Positions 62,922 to 64,000 of a stretch of DNA of 64,000 nucleotides are shown in pieces. The DNA is taken from contig CANMJR010000009.1 in NCBI GenBank assembly GCA_947498025.1, positions 1 to 64,000 on the forward strand. The letters are read 5' to 3'. The notes under the pieces were generated by a model, which did no database searches, was not told where the DNA came from, and saw only the letters and a program-made list of their open reading frames with translations. The position numbers and the translations under genes were made by a program. Every line of letters begins with the position of its first letter. Within the stretch, counting starts at the first letter, position 1. Origin of the DNA: Helicobacteraceae bacterium. GTDB taxonomy: Bacteria > Campylobacterota > Campylobacteria > Campylobacterales > Sulfurimonadaceae.

Positions 62922-63974
62922 ATGGCTGATGACGCAGAAAAGACTGAGGAACCCACCGATAAGAAGATATCCGATGCCAGGGAAGAGGGGAACGTCCCTA
63001 AATCTCAGGATGCTGCCGGAGTGGTTACTCTTTTTGTAGCGATTATTGCACTTTTAATGCTTTTCCCGTATATGTCACAACATATGATTCTCCTTTTTAA
63101 ATATTATTTTTCACTTATCGGCACACCTCTCGATAAGCTTTTTATGATTGATATTGCTATTGTTACCATACGAGAAACCCTTTTGATGGTTCTTCCTTTG
63201 GCTCTTGCCGTTGCCGTTGCAGGCATAGCCGCTGCTCTTGCACAATTTGGATTTTTATTTACTACAAAAGCTATTATGCCGGATTTTAAAAAGATTAATC
63301 CACTAAGCGGAATCGCCAATCTCTTCTCAATGAAAAAGGCTTTTGAAGGTGTGAAGATAACTTTTAAATCATTTATAACGCTAGGTGTTGGATTTGTCTA
63401 TTTCTTCTATTTTATCTTAGAACTTCCCACTGTTGCAATGTTTGGGCTTGCCGACCAGCTGGGCTGGCTTAAAGATAAAATGCTAATTATCGCTTTTGTG
63501 ATGCTTTTTATTATTTTTATCTTTGCTATTATAGATGTTATTATAGTGAGAAAACAGTACTTTGATGGGCTCAAAATGAGTAAACAAGAGATAAAAGATG
63601 AGATGAAAAATATGGATGGAGATCCGCTGATTAAATCAAAAATCCGTCAAATTCAGATGCAGGCTGCAAGAAAAAGAATGATGGCAGAAGTTCCACATGC
63701 CGATGTGGTTATAACAAATCCAACACACTACGCTGTCGCTATAAAGTATGATGAGGAGAAAACCAGAGCACCTGTTGTCGTTGCTAAAGGTATGGATCAC
63801 ATTGCACAACAGATAAAAAAAATAGCAAGAGAAAACAATGTAACAATAGTTCAAAATCCGCCACTTGCAAGAAGTTTATATAATGAAGTTGACCTTGATA
63901 AGCCAATCCCAGAGTCACTGTTTGCAGCCGTGGCAGAGGTTCTCGCCTATGTTTATAAAATGAATAGAAAATAA
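62922..63974 (+). CDS. flhB: Flagellar export switch protein FlhB
   Basis: A 350-aa component of the flagellar type III export gate. N-terminus 'AEKTEEPTDKKISDAREEGN', four TM segments (about 28-48, 88-110, 145-165, 185-210), and the self-cleavage motif NPTH in 'ADVVITNPTHYAVAIKY' of the cytoplasmic domain. Follows nadC by 27 bp, in the same direction. Confidence 0.96.
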   Translation: MADDAEKTEEPTDKKISDAREEGNVPKSQDAAGVVTLFVAIIALLMLFPYMSQHMILLFKYYFSLIGTPLDKLFMIDIAIVTIRETLLMVLPLALAVAVAGIAAALAQFGFLFTTKAIMPDFKKINPLSGIANLFSMKKAFEGVKITFKSFITLGVGFVYFFYFILELPTVAMFGLADQLGWLKDKMLIIAFVMLFIIFIFAIIDVIIVRKQYFDGLKMSKQEIKDEMKNMDGDPLIKSKIRQIQMQAARKRMMAEVPHADVVITNPTHYAVAIKYDEEKTRAPVVVAKGMDHIAQQIKKIARENNVTIVQNPPLARSLYNEVDLDKPIPESLFAAVAEVLAYVYKMNRK

Positions 63975-64000
63975 AAAACATGTATAATTTCAGTCATGAA

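Noticed and set aside
63981-64000. TATAAT and ATG near the window end as a new gene start
   Set aside because: Only 5 bases follow the ATG, so no protein can be judged.

Overview
The window looks like the chromosome of a sulfur- or nitrate-type campylobacterote, close to Sulfurimonas. It is AT-rich and carries Campylobacterota signatures: ispDF fused in one gene, an HP1021/Cj1608-type atypical regulator, the asd-flgR-flgQ-flgP-gyrA block, and the ppx-fdxB-cosR-folB-plsY block. I assign no species.

Layout. 1-2.1 kb: accessory genes (DUF2971 and KilA-N proteins). 2.2-5.2 kb: a four-gene set resembling formate dehydrogenase maturation (TorD chaperone, multi-cluster Fe-S protein, shikimate-dehydrogenase-like protein, unknown protein) with no catalytic subunit nearby. 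5.2-5.9 kb: pgpA and a small Cys protein. 5.95-9.95 kb: a mobile defence island. It holds a controller-type HTH gene, a C5 cytosine methyltransferase, an AlwI/FokI-like endonuclease, the 3' remnant of a type III restriction gene and a mazEF-like toxin-antitoxin pair. The controller, methyltransferase and toxin genes each carry a single-nucleotide frameshift. The island separates pgpA from the sat-like gene, which to my knowledge are neighbours in Campylobacter. 9.9-16.2 kb: degenerate ATP sulfurylase, HP1021-like regulator, ispDF, thiC and mrp. 16.4-21.7 kb: a four-gene phosphorelay (HPt, nitrate-sensor hybrid kinase, receiver-SpoIIE phosphatase, receiver-PAS-HD-GYP). 21.8-30.3 kb: radical SAM gene, hemE, a YqhA-type membrane gene, asd, flgR, flgQ, flgP, gyrA. 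30.5-33.5 kb: two ammonium transporters around a PII gene. 33.6-36.2 kb: TonB-like protein, a K+ channel of unusually high GC, tRNA-Glu and tRNA-Lys. 36.3-38.3 kb: a DUF3147 gene broken by a TGA, then DUF6488, HupE/UreJ and His-rich proteins, perhaps metal handling. 38.4-50.5 kb: two tandem Bat/MoxR (aerotolerance-type) gene sets separated by two lipoprotein genes. 50.5-64 kb: tyrA, a diguanylate cyclase, bamA, ppx/gppA, ferredoxin, a histidine kinase with a CosR/HsrA-type regulator, folB, plsY, nadA-nadC, flhB.

The strongest unexplained signal is a dispersed, structured intergenic repeat of about 157-195 nt. There are three full copies (16224, 22793, 34348) and one tail fragment (22760), all in the same orientation. 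Long stems are kept by compensatory base changes, and one copy carries a second internal module. Other points worth following: a CosR-type regulator with an intact phosphoacceptor Asp beside a kinase, an ATP-sulfurylase-like protein that has lost its substrate-binding motifs, and the conserved overlapping batB/batD junction in both Bat sets. All calls come from reading the sequence and the supplied ORF track. No searches or structure predictions were run.
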